Assembly (NCBI GenBank): GCA_003246035.1
Contig: QKBP01000102.1
Coordinates: 1 to 13,815, forward strand
Source of the DNA: Desulfuromonadaceae bacterium
GTDB lineage: Bacteria > Desulfobacterota > Desulfuromonadia > Desulfuromonadales > SZUA-401
Direction of reading: 5' to 3'
Length of the DNA: 13,815 nucleotides
The notes under the pieces were generated by a model that worked only from the letters and a program-made list of their open reading frames with translations, ran no database searches and was not told the DNA's origin. Position 1 is the first letter of the stretch. Every line of letters begins with the position of its first letter. Both the position numbers and the translations under genes were made by a program. Positions 6,377 to 13,287 of this stretch are shown here, piece by piece.

Positions 6377-8545
6377 TCAGAACACCTTGGTCTGCAGGGC
6401 CTGGCGAGCCGCATACCGCCCAGGCAGGGTGAAGAACACCCGGGTCCCCTCGCCCGGTCGGCTTTCGAGCCAGATCCTTCCGCCGTGGGCTTCGACCAGC
6501 TGGCGGGTGATGGTGAGCCCCAGACCGACACCCCGCACCGCCGAATCGGAGGCGTCGACACGGTAGAAACGATCGAAGGCCTGGGTAGCCTCTTCCGAGC
6601 TCATTCCGACCCCCTGGTCGCGGACCTCGAAGAGAAACTGCCCCCCTTCGTCGGCGCTGACCGCGATCACCACCTCCCCCCCCTGGGGAGAATACTTGAC
6701 CGCGTTACTGAGCAGGTTCTCGATAATCTGCTGGAACTTGCCCGGGTCGGCGTTCAAGATCACCGGGCGCTCAGGCAGCTTCAGGTTAAAGGTGTGACGG
6801 GTATGGATCACCGGCAGATGCTGCAGCAGTCGGCTCATCGCCTCGTCCAGCTGGAACTCGCTCGGTTCGAGCGGGATCGGACGGCCGGCCTCGAGCCGGC
6901 TGATATCGAGGATCTGCGCGAGCAGGCCGTTGAGGTGGTTGGCCTTCTGATAGATTGTCCGCACGAACTCCTCACGAGCCTGACTGTCGAAATTCTGCTC
7001 CCTGTCGAGCAGCAGCTCGGCATAGCCCATGATCGTCGCCAGCGGGGTGTTGAGTTCGTGGGCCGTGTTGGATATGAACTCGCTCTTGAGCCGCTCCATC
7101 TGGCGAGAACGGGTCACGTCGTGGAAGAGGTAGATATGGGCGAGCCGGTCTTCCTCAAGGGCCACCGTGGTGGTCTGCACCAGGTAGGTACCGACTTCCG
7201 TCAGTTCGCCCCGTAGTCTCGGCACGTCAAGCTCGACGCTCCCGGAAAGGGCCGTCGGGGTCAGGGCAGAGAGCTGCGCCGCAAGCTTTTCACCGAGCAG
7301 CCTCTCGAGGCGAAATCCTGAGATATCGGAGCTCCCGAGTTGGAAAAGTTCCCGCGCCGCCCGGTTGGCGAGCCATGCCTGGTCCTGCTCGTTGACCACC
7401 AGAATCGGGTCATGCACCGCCTTGAGCACCACCCGGATCTGTTCACGGCTGACCTGGGCTTCGGCGAGGGCTTTCTGGAGGTCGCGGGTGCGTTCCTCGA
7501 CGAGATGCTCCAGCACCTCGCGGGAACGCTCAAGCTGACGTTCGGTCGCCTTGAGTACCCGGTTGAGAATCGCCAGGAGGAGAAAACCGACCGCCAGGAA
7601 GGTGATCAGGATGATGACTAGCGACTGGAAGAACTCTCCCATCTCCGTGTCGACGTTGCGCAGTACGAACCATCGCCCCACCAGGGTCCCCGCCACATCC
7701 TCGAGCGGAATGGCACGCCCGATGTACTGCTGGTCACGGTAGCTGAAGAACACATCCTGGGACAGCTCCAGCTCGATCAGGGCCCGGGAGCGGGCCAGCA
7801 GCTGGGCGAGGCCGGGGCGGGTCTCGTCGACCACCACCATGTCGGGAAACTGCTCCCAGTCCCCCTTGCGCGCGAGCATCTCCATGCCCGCTTCCCAGCC
7901 GCTGCGGTCGAGCAGTCGCTTGTCGATCATCACGAGCATGTCGACCCCACCCGTCATGGCCGCCTCGGCGAGGATCGGATCGAATTCCTCGCCGAGTTCG
8001 ATGAAGCCGATCAGTCGTCCGTCGACAAGCCAGGGGGTCACCAGGCGCAGGGTGAAGGTTCCGAGCGGCCCGAGCTCGAGACCGGCGCTCGTGGTCAGGG
8101 TCTCAGCCGCCACGCGCAGGGTATGGCGATCGATCCGATCTCCGTAACGATCCGGCTGGTGAACGCGCAGGAAGCTGGTCCCGTCGGGGGTGTGAAAGTA
8201 GAGGTGGGATATCTGGTAGCGGGCAGTGAGTTGCTCGAACAGGGGAGCCGCTTGCTCCAGGAGCCGTGTCCGGTCTCCGGCGAGGAAGGCGCGACGCAGA
8301 CTGCCGTCGTTGAGCAGGCTGTCGAGATTGGCGGAGAGTACCTCCCGGCGTTGCTCGACAAGGATGTCGTACAGGTGCTGGGCATGCTGGACCTGAACAT
8401 GCAGGTCGTAGCTCAGGTCCGAGCGGAGGTTGATATAGGTGAGCGCCATGAACAGGCCGAAGAAGCACAGGAGCGCGCCTCCAAGCAGCAGCAGCAACCG
8501 CGGCCGTAACCCCTTATGGCGTGTCGGCATCTTCAGATGATCCAC
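6377..8545 (-). CDS. membrane sensor histidine kinase (periplasmic sensor, PAS, HisKA, HATPase)
   Basis: A 722-residue kinase. Membrane segments at about 16-38 and 307-329 flank a periplasmic domain of about 270 residues with Cache-like features (SHLYFHTPDGTSFLRVHQPD, TPWLVDGRLIGFIELG). A coiled coil (about 332-372) leads into a PAS domain (about 370-480). The HisKA H-box is FISNTAHELNTPLATIMG with H496. The ATPase has an N-box IIENLLSNAVKYS (607-619), G1 DQGVGM (643-648), F-box FDRFYR and G2 GVGLGL (672-677). All catalytic residues are present. The start is GTG at 8545 with GGAGGGG 4-5 nt upstream; ATG at 8530 has a poor ribosome site. No response regulator is adjacent, so it is an orphan. 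It follows the RseP gene by 154 nt without a visible terminator. The ligand is unknown. Confidence 0.92.
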   Translation of the reverse strand: MDHLKMPTRHKGLRPRLLLLLGGALLCFFGLFMALTYINLRSDLSYDLHVQVQHAQHLYDILVEQRREVLSANLDSLLNDGSLRRAFLAGDRTRLLEQAAPLFEQLTARYQISHLYFHTPDGTSFLRVHQPDRYGDRIDRHTLRVAAETLTTSAGLELGPLGTFTLRLVTPWLVDGRLIGFIELGEEFDPILAEAAMTGGVDMLVMIDKRLLDRSGWEAGMEMLARKGDWEQFPDMVVVDETRPGLAQLLARSRALIELELSQDVFFSYRDQQYIGRAIPLEDVAGTLVGRWFVLRNVDTEMGEFFQSLVIILITFLAVGFLLLAILNRVLKATERQLERSREVLEHLVEERTRDLQKALAEAQVSREQIRVVLKAVHDPILVVNEQDQAWLANRAARELFQLGSSDISGFRLERLLGEKLAAQLSALTPTALSGSVELDVPRLRGELTEVGTYLVQTTTVALEEDRLAHIYLFHDVTRSRQMERLKSEFISNTAHELNTPLATIMGYAELLLDREQNFDSQAREEFVRTIYQKANHLNGLLAQILDISRLEAGRPIPLEPSEFQLDEAMSRLLQHLPVIHTRHTFNLKLPERPVILNADPGKFQQIIENLLSNAVKYSPQGGEVVIAVSADEGGQFLFEVRDQGVGMSSEEATQAFDRFYRVDASDSAVRGVGLGLTITRQLVEAHGGRIWLESRPGEGTRVFFTLPGRYAARQALQTKVF

Positions 8546-8699
8546 TCACCCCTCCCCAAGCACAAACACACCCCATAAAAATAGAGTTAACAGTTTATGC
8601 CCGAAACTCAACTGACCCCTGCACTACTGTGGAATCTTCTTTATTTCAGGATATTTAGCACGATTGAAGAGAAGATGACAGGAGAATGTGTCCAGACAC

Positions 8700-9986
8700 T
8701 TAGAGCAGGCGGGTGAGGTCATTGTAGAAAGCGAGCAGCATCAGCCCGAGCACCATGGCCAGGCCGACCCCCTGAAGCCCCTCCCGAAGCCGCTGTGGGA
8801 GCGGACGACGGACGACCAGCTCCGGAAGCAGGAACAGCAGGTGACCACCATCGAGGACCGGGATCGGCAGCAGGTTGAGGATCCCGAGCTGGATACTCAG
8901 GAAGGCCAGCATGAACAGGGTCTCGGCCAGGCTCGTCTGCACCGCAGCGCCGGCCATCTTGAACACCGCGACCGGACCACCGATCTGCTCGCTGTCGACC
9001 CGGCCGGAGAAGAGATCGACGATGAAGCCACAGGTCAGGGTGATCAACTCCTGGGCCCGCCCCAGGCCGAGCTGCACGGCTTCTCCGAACGGATAGTGCT
9101 GGCGGATCATACTCTGTTCCACCGCCACGCCGACCACGTAACGCCCCCCCTCGCTCCGAGGGATGACATTGACGGCCTGCCGCTCTCCGTTGCGTATCAC
9201 CATCAGGGAGAGTTTCTCACCCCGCGATCGATCGATCGCCTCGGAGAACGCGTACCAGTTTCCGATCGCGCGCCCGTCGATAGCGATGATCCGGTCACGC
9301 CCTTTCAGTCCGGCCTGTTCGGCAGGACTGTCGGGGAAGATCTGGGAAATCACGGCAGCGAGCGGCGGAAACAGCCCGAGCCCCTCCCTGCGGATCATCT
9401 CCGCATCGATCTCGAGCCAGTCGATTTCGCCATGACGCGCAACCTGCAGGGTGATCGCCTCCCCCTGGCGCGCCTCGAGAACCCCGGCGAATGCCTGCCA
9501 GTCATCGATGGCCTTGCCGTTGGCACGCAGAATCCGGTCACCGACTCGCAGGCCCGCCATCCGGGCGGCACTCCCCTCGGAGACATAACCTATTTCTGCC
9601 GGCCCGAGCCGATACGCCGGAATATCGTGCCCCAGCATGTAGACCCAGGGCAACAACAGGAACGGCAGCAGCAGATTCATCAGGGGGCCGGCGGCGAAAA
9701 TCATCCCCCGCTGCCACGCCGGCTTCTCGTCCATGGCCCGGCCGCGGTCCCGAATCGCCTGGGCAGGATCGCGCGGCGGCTCGTTGAGCAACTGCACGTA
9801 CCCCCCGAGCGGAATCAGACTGAGGCGGTAATCGGTCTCCCCGTAACGGCGTGAAACTAAGCAGGGCCCGAAACCGACTGAAAAACGCAGCACCTTGACC
9901 CCGAAGAACTTGGCCGCGAGGAAATGACCCAGTTCGTGCAGGGCGATCAAGAATCCGACCAGGGCAATTGTCAGGAGGGTGGTCAC
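8700..9986 (-). CDS. rseP: RseP-type site-2 intramembrane zinc metalloprotease with two PDZ domains
   Basis: A 428-residue M50 protease. The zinc motif H17-E-L-G-H21 lies in the first membrane segment (LLTIALVGFLIALHELGHFLAAK). The third ligand is D379 in NLLPIPVLDGGHL near the C-terminus. Two central PDZ domains are seen: GYVSEGSAARMAGLRVGDRI and IFPDSPAEQAGLKGRDRI. Further membrane segments include AAGPLMNLLLPFLLLPWVYML and the C-terminal stretch. The family cleaves anti-sigma factors and signal-peptide remnants in the inner membrane. GTG at 9986 is chosen because GGAG lies 5 nt upstream; an in-frame TTG at 10001 has no ribosome site. The usual dxr/bamA neighbourhood of housekeeping rseP is absent, so this may be a paralogue. 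It heads the minus-strand cluster from a consensus promoter. Confidence 0.92.
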   Translation of the reverse strand: MTTLLTIALVGFLIALHELGHFLAAKFFGVKVLRFSVGFGPCLVSRRYGETDYRLSLIPLGGYVQLLNEPPRDPAQAIRDRGRAMDEKPAWQRGMIFAAGPLMNLLLPFLLLPWVYMLGHDIPAYRLGPAEIGYVSEGSAARMAGLRVGDRILRANGKAIDDWQAFAGVLEARQGEAITLQVARHGEIDWLEIDAEMIRREGLGLFPPLAAVISQIFPDSPAEQAGLKGRDRIIAIDGRAIGNWYAFSEAIDRSRGEKLSLMVIRNGERQAVNVIPRSEGGRYVVGVAVEQSMIRQHYPFGEAVQLGLGRAQELITLTCGFIVDLFSGRVDSEQIGGPVAVFKMAGAAVQTSLAETLFMLAFLSIQLGILNLLPIPVLDGGHLLFLLPELVVRRPLPQRLREGLQGVGLAMVLGLMLLAFYNDLTRLL

Positions 9987-10022
9987 GTCGACTCCGCACA
10001 ACTTAAAATTAGAAGATCTTTA

Positions 10023-10052
10023 AGTTTAGCCTCAACCGACGTGAGGTGTCAA
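10023..10052 (-). promoter_or_regulatory. sigma70-type promoter for the rseP-led cluster
   Basis: On the minus strand a perfect -35 TTGACA (10047-10052) is followed after 18 nt by TAAACT (10023-10028, 4 of 6). The predicted start near 10016 gives a leader of about 30 nt to the GTG at 9986. The spacer holds a perfect 5-bp inverted repeat. Confidence 0.6.
10030..10046. promoter_or_regulatory. inverted repeat in the rseP promoter spacer (possible operator)
   Basis: CCTCA (10030-10034) and TGAGG (10042-10046) form a perfect 5-bp dyad with a 7-nt centre, filling the spacer between the -10 and -35 elements. Its location would let a bound protein repress or reshape this promoter. It is short and could be chance. 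Confidence 0.3.
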
Positions 10053-10117
10053 ACGAAAGGAGAGGAAAGCTTTTCGTGGGTGCATCGATCGGCTATGCTG
10101 CCGGGGAGGAGAACGGT

Positions 10118-11269
10118 ATGGATATCCTGTTCTGGATCGCTGTCACGGGGCTGGCCTTTTACCTGCCGGTCGGGTTCGACCTGCTGCGCGGCAACCGCGC
10201 GATCCGCTGCCTGAGCGCCGTCCCCGCGGACCTGCCGGAGAATCCGCCGGCCGTGAGTATCGTCGTCGCCGCACGGAATGAGCAGCGTCACATCCGCAAT
10301 GCCCTGCAGACCCTTCGGCAGCTCGACTACCCCGACTTCGAGCTGGTGGTGGTCAACGACCGCTCCGAGGATGCCACCGGGACGATCCTCGCCGAACTGG
10401 CCGCCGAAACCCCGAGGCTCTCGGTGGTCGAGGTCCGAGAGCTCCCTCCCGGCTGGCTCGGCAAGAACCACGCCCTGTGGCTCGGCAGCCAGGCGGCCAG
10501 GGGCGAGCTGCTGCTGTTCACCGATGCCGATATCTATATGGAGCCGAGCCTCGTCAAGCGCGCCGTCCACCTGCTCACCCGCCAGGGCCTCGACCACCTG
10601 GTGGTCTCGCCGCGCATGGTCATGCCGGGTCCGCTCCTGACCGTGTTCGGCCTCGCCTTCATGATGATCTTCGCCATCTTCACCCGCCCCTGGAAGGCCC
10701 GGGACCCCGCCAGCCGGCACCATATCGGCATCGGGGCCTTCAACCTGGTGCGCGCCTCCGCCTACCGGGCGGCAGGAGGCCATCGGGCAATCGCCCTGCG
10801 ACCCGACGACGACCTCAAGCTCGGAAAGCTGATCAAGGGCCGGGGATTCAAGCAGGACATCGCCGCCGGACCCGAGCTGATGCGGGTCGAATGGTACGCC
10901 ACCCTCCCCGAACTGGTCAGAGGGCTGGAGAAGAACGCCTTCGCCGGCTGCGACTATCGCCTGGGGATGGCGTTCGGCGGCGTCGCGCTCCACCTGCTGC
11001 TGAGCGTCTGGCCGTTTGCCGCCCTGCTCGTCACCAGCGGCGCCGTGTGGGGGCTGAATGCCGCCCTCGTGGCGATCATCCTGCTGCTACAGGTCGACTG
11101 TGCACGGACCAACCGGGTCAGCCCCTGGTATGCCCTCGGCTGGCCCGTCGGCGCAACGCTTTTCGCCTGGATCGTGATGCGCACCACCTGGCTCAACCTC
11201 GCCCAGGGGGGGATCAGCTGGCGCGGCACCTTCTATCCGTTGTCGGAGTTGAGAAAAAACCGGATCTAG
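10118..11269 (+). CDS. membrane-anchored family 2 glycosyltransferase
   Basis: A 383-residue GT2 (GT-A fold) enzyme. An N-terminal membrane segment (1-20) precedes the nucleotide-sugar domain: VSIVVAARNEQRHI (46-59), VVVNDRSEDATG (77-88), a PPGWLGKNHAL motif (110-120), the metal-binding D136-A-D138 and an acidic RPDDDLKLG (228-236) probably carrying the catalytic base. Further segments at about 175-190, 287-306, 308-327 and 338-356 anchor the C-terminus, which ends in GGISWRGTFYPLSELRK. The GWLGK and RGTFYPL features resemble GT2 enzymes annotated for hopanoid, carotenoid or glycolipid glycosylation; the acceptor is unknown. ATG at 10118 has GGAGGAG 6 nt upstream; the frame to 10046 adds no family sequence. 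It is divergent from the rseP cluster and converges with the ANTAR gene. Confidence 0.87.
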   Translation: MDILFWIAVTGLAFYLPVGFDLLRGNRAIRCLSAVPADLPENPPAVSIVVAARNEQRHIRNALQTLRQLDYPDFELVVVNDRSEDATGTILAELAAETPRLSVVEVRELPPGWLGKNHALWLGSQAARGELLLFTDADIYMEPSLVKRAVHLLTRQGLDHLVVSPRMVMPGPLLTVFGLAFMMIFAIFTRPWKARDPASRHHIGIGAFNLVRASAYRAAGGHRAIALRPDDDLKLGKLIKGRGFKQDIAAGPELMRVEWYATLPELVRGLEKNAFAGCDYRLGMAFGGVALHLLLSVWPFAALLVTSGAVWGLNAALVAIILLLQVDCARTNRVSPWYALGWPVGATLFAWIVMRTTWLNLAQGGISWRGTFYPLSELRKNRI

Positions 11270-11282
11270 ATAAGAGAGGGGC

Positions 11283-11849
11283 TTACCCCTGAGTGAGGAG
11301 TATCGCCTCGGCCACCGCCCGCAGACTGGCGCGGCGGTTCATGGCGATCTTCTGGATGTGACGGTGGGCCTGTTCCTCGGTCATGCCGTTCTGCATCAGC
11401 AACCCCTTGGCCTGCTCCAGCAGCTTGCGGGTGGCGAGGGTGTCCTTGAGCTTGTGAACCTCCTCGCGCAGCTTGACGACTTCCTCGTAGTGATGGATGG
11501 CGAGATCGACCACCGCCCACAGCTCGGCTTCACGCACCGGCTTGCAGACGTACCCCATGACCCCGGCCTCGAGCGCCTGCTCGACCAGCCCGGCGTTGTC
11601 ACTCGATGCCACCAGAATAACCGGGAGCGTCTCGTTGCTGACTATTTTTTCGGCAGCGGTGATCCCATTCACATCATTCAAGTCATCGTCCAGCACCACC
11701 AGACCGGGCTTCTCGAGACGCGCCAGGGCGATGGCCCGGTTTCCATCGGAGGTTTCGTGCACCTCGCTAAACCCTCGTGACTTCAAGGTTTCGATGATAT
11801 TTTCACGGAAGGACTTGTCTTTGGAAGCCACCAGTGCACAACGCTTCAT
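11283..11849 (-). CDS. ANTAR-domain response regulator (RNA-binding antiterminator)
   Basis: A 188-residue protein with a receiver (1-120), a short coiled-coil linker (about 121-140) and an ANTAR domain (about 128-188: LLEQAKGLLMQNGMTEEQAHRHIQKIAMNRR in parts, ending AVAEAILL). ANTAR proteins bind paired hexaloop hairpins in nascent RNA and prevent termination. D54 is in phosphoacceptor position (D54...G62), S82 and K103 are present, but the acidic pair is reduced to S9-K10-D11, so metal binding may be weakened. The ATG at 11849 gives the best spacing to GAGG (9 nt); a GTG at 11855 is an alternative giving two more residues. The gene stop is 13 nt from the converging glycosyltransferase stop, with no clear terminator between them. 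No kinase is adjacent, and the RNA target is not obvious in this window. Confidence 0.9.
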   Translation of the reverse strand: MKRCALVASKDKSFRENIIETLKSRGFSEVHETSDGNRAIALARLEKPGLVVLDDDLNDVNGITAAEKIVSNETLPVILVASSDNAGLVEQALEAGVMGYVCKPVREAELWAVVDLAIHHYEEVVKLREEVHKLKDTLATRKLLEQAKGLLMQNGMTEEQAHRHIQKIAMNRRASLRAVAEAILLTQG

Positions 11850-12034
11850 GAACACAAACCTCGTCTAGGGGATACCCGTAATACTGCATAGAGGATGCCG
11901 AATGCTCCTCGTGTGCAACCGACACGACCTTTCAGCGACCCCCATCGACACCTCCCACGCTCTCTTCACCCTCTCTGCGCGCCGAGTCAGGAGAGTGGCC
12001 CCCGAAAAAATTACCCCGGCTTAGTTGTCTGTAT

Positions 12035-12052
12035 ACCCCTTAAAATAGGGGT
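12035..12052. repeat. 6-bp inverted repeat upstream of the cys promoter
   Basis: ACCCCT (12035-12040) and AGGGGT (12047-12052) flank TAAAAT, a perfect dyad about 50 nt before the -35 of the cys operon. It has no T tract in either direction, so it is not a terminator. An upstream activator site is possible but unproven. Confidence 0.4.
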
Positions 12053-12101
12053 TGGCCGATCATTCTACATCTTTTTAGTGTACTTATCGAAATTTTTTAT
12101 G

Positions 12102-12130
12102 TTGACTTAATCGGTGTGGTTATCTAAGCT
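12102..12130 (+). promoter_or_regulatory. promoter of the DUF2061-cysH-cysD operon
   Basis: TTGACT (12102-12107, 5 of 6) and TAAGCT (12125-12130, 3 of 6) are 17 nt apart; the predicted start near 12137 leaves a leader of about 30 nt. The weak -10 and the distinctive spacer, with TTAATCGG and TGGTTATCTAA, are consistent with a promoter that needs or is blocked by a regulator. Cys genes in related bacteria are often under Rrf2-family control, but assignment of this site to that family is a guess. Confidence 0.5.
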
Positions 12131-12167
12131 CTGTTCGAAAAGAATTTCGCGCACCGTGTGAGACTTT

Positions 12168-12392
12168 ATGGAAACGAAACGTCGCAGCATCGTCAAGGCC
12201 CTCTCCTGGAGATTCCTGGCCACCCTGATCACCACCGCGCTGGTGCTGGCGCTCACTGGCGAGGGGGGGTTCGCCGCCACTGTCGGACTCGCCGACACCT
12301 CCCTGAAGCTGCTGATCTACTTCGGACACGAGCGGCTCTGGAACCGCATCCCCTACGGTCGCGAGAAAAACGAACCGGAATATCACATCTAG
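12168..12392 (+). CDS. DUF2061 small membrane protein
   Basis: A 74-residue protein with a basic N-terminus (METKRRSIVKALSWR), two membrane segments (about 15-30 and 34-52) and the family-typical C-terminal HERLWNRIPYGR. This matches DUF2061, a small inner-membrane family of unknown function often found next to sulfate assimilation genes. The ribosome site is poor (only GAG near the ATG). It precedes cysH by 15 nt, so the two are surely co-transcribed. A role in sulfate or sulfite handling at the membrane is suggested only by context. Confidence 0.88.
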   Translation: METKRRSIVKALSWRFLATLITTALVLALTGEGGFAATVGLADTSLKLLIYFGHERLWNRIPYGREKNEPEYHI

Positions 12393-12407
12393 CCCGAAGG
12401 ATTCACC

Positions 12408-13121
12408 ATGAGCACCGAAACCGTCCTCGACATCCCTCTGCCGGACCTCCTCCCGGAAACCCCCGCGGAGGAGATCCTGCGCGTCGCCGTGGAACGTACC
12501 GGCGGGAAGCTGGCGCTGGCCTGCTCCTTCAGCATCGAGGACGTGGTGGTCATCGACCTGCTGCGGACGGTCGCTCCGCAGACGGCGGTCTTTGCGATCG
12601 ACACCGGACGCCTCAACGAGGAGACCTACGCGGTGGCCGAAAGCGTCAGCCAGCGCTACGGCATCGCCATCGAATGGTATTTCCCCGAACGTCGCGCCGT
12701 GGAGGAGCTTGAGCGCACCAAGGGGCTGTTCTCCTTCCGCGAAAGCCTCGAAAACCGTCGTGAGTGCTGCCGGATTCGCAAGGTCGAGCCGCTGCAGCGC
12801 GCCCTGGCCGGACGCGCCGGATGGATCACCGGGATGCGGCGCGAACAGGCGGCCACCCGCGACGAGCTGTCACCGCTCGAGATCGACACCCTCAACGGCG
12901 GGCTGCTCAAGGCCAACCCCCTGGCGCACTGGACCTCGAAGCAGGTCTGGGACTACGCCGAGCAGCGGCGCCTGCCGATCAACCCCCTGCACCGCCGCGG
13001 CTACCCCTCGATCGGTTGCGCCCCCTGTACACGGGCGGTGGCCGAAGGAGAATCCCCCCGCGCCGGGCGCTGGTGGTGGGAGGACCCCGAGCACAAGGAG
13101 TGCGGCCTGCACCGCCGCTAG
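12408..13121 (+). CDS. cysH: assimilatory adenylyl-sulfate (APS) reductase, Fe-S type CysH
   Basis: A 237-residue PAPS/APS reductase-family enzyme. It reduces activated sulfate to sulfite plus AMP with thioredoxin-type electrons. The nucleotide-binding region is ALACSFSIEDVVVIDLL (36-52), followed by AIDTGRLNEETY (63-74). The paired cysteines C120-C121 and C204-x-x-C207 (GCAPCTR) are the ligands of a [4Fe-4S] cluster, marking the APS-reducing subtype; E. coli-type PAPS reductases lack them. The catalytic cysteine C232 is in KECGLH near the C-terminus. Substrate-contact ITGMRREQAATR (140-151) is present. The ATG has AAGGA 7 nt upstream. It follows DUF2061 by 15 nt and precedes cysD by 166 nt containing a palindromic element. 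Absence of cysC within the window fits direct use of APS. Confidence 0.95.
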   Translation: MSTETVLDIPLPDLLPETPAEEILRVAVERTGGKLALACSFSIEDVVVIDLLRTVAPQTAVFAIDTGRLNEETYAVAESVSQRYGIAIEWYFPERRAVEELERTKGLFSFRESLENRRECCRIRKVEPLQRALAGRAGWITGMRREQAATRDELSPLEIDTLNGGLLKANPLAHWTSKQVWDYAEQRRLPINPLHRRGYPSIGCAPCTRAVAEGESPRAGRWWWEDPEHKECGLHRR

Positions 13122-13159
13122 CCCCTACGAATCCCGATTCTCAAATTCAGAGAAAGGAA

Positions 13160-13278
13160 GGGTGAGGCGTTTTTTCTCAGATCAAGGAAGGCCAGAGAGG
13201 ACCAGCGAGGCGTGGCATCGCCACGTTGAGCGCCGGACGCTCGCAGCCTGACGCCGAGATGAGGAAAAAGAACCACCC
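13160..13278. repeat. ~120-bp imperfect palindrome between cysH and cysD
   Basis: Outer arms GGGTG (13160-13164) and CACCC (13274-13278) enclose TTTTTCTCA (13171-13179) pairing with TGAGGAAAAA (13260-13269, one bulged G). The centre is a perfect hairpin CGTGGC-ATC-GCCACG (13211-13225). The intervening arms pair only in part. The layout suggests a structured intergenic repeat of REP or MITE type inserted within the operon; there is no T tract directly after a stem on the plus strand, so a simple terminator is unlikely. Copy number elsewhere cannot be seen from this window. Confidence 0.5.
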
Positions 13279-13287
13279 GCAAAAACC

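Larger units (their letters stand above)
11850..12167. other. divergent intergenic region between ANTAR regulator and cys operon
   Basis: About 318 nt without a convincing gene. It holds a small inverted repeat at 12035-12052, an AT-rich stretch from 12060, the cys operon promoter at 12102-12130, and a weak 5-bp hairpin in the leader (CGAAA 12136-12140 with TTTCG 12145-12149). No clear sigma70 promoter was found for the ANTAR gene. No paired A-x-x-G-x-x hexaloop hairpins, the usual ANTAR target, were seen. Confidence 0.5.

Noticed and set aside
6337..6561. N-terminal extension of the GLYR-type dehydrogenase
   Set aside because: It overlaps the histidine kinase 3' end; the Rossmann motif starts right after the ATG at 6336, which has GAGGAG upstream.
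8688..9854. Plus-strand open frame of 388 codons
   Set aside because: It is antisense to the well-supported RseP gene and has no recognisable motifs.
11277..11290. Hairpin AGGGG-CTTA-CCCCT between the converging glycosyltransferase and ANTAR genes as a terminator
   Set aside because: The stem is only 5 bp, overlaps the ANTAR stop codon and has no adjacent T tract on either strand.
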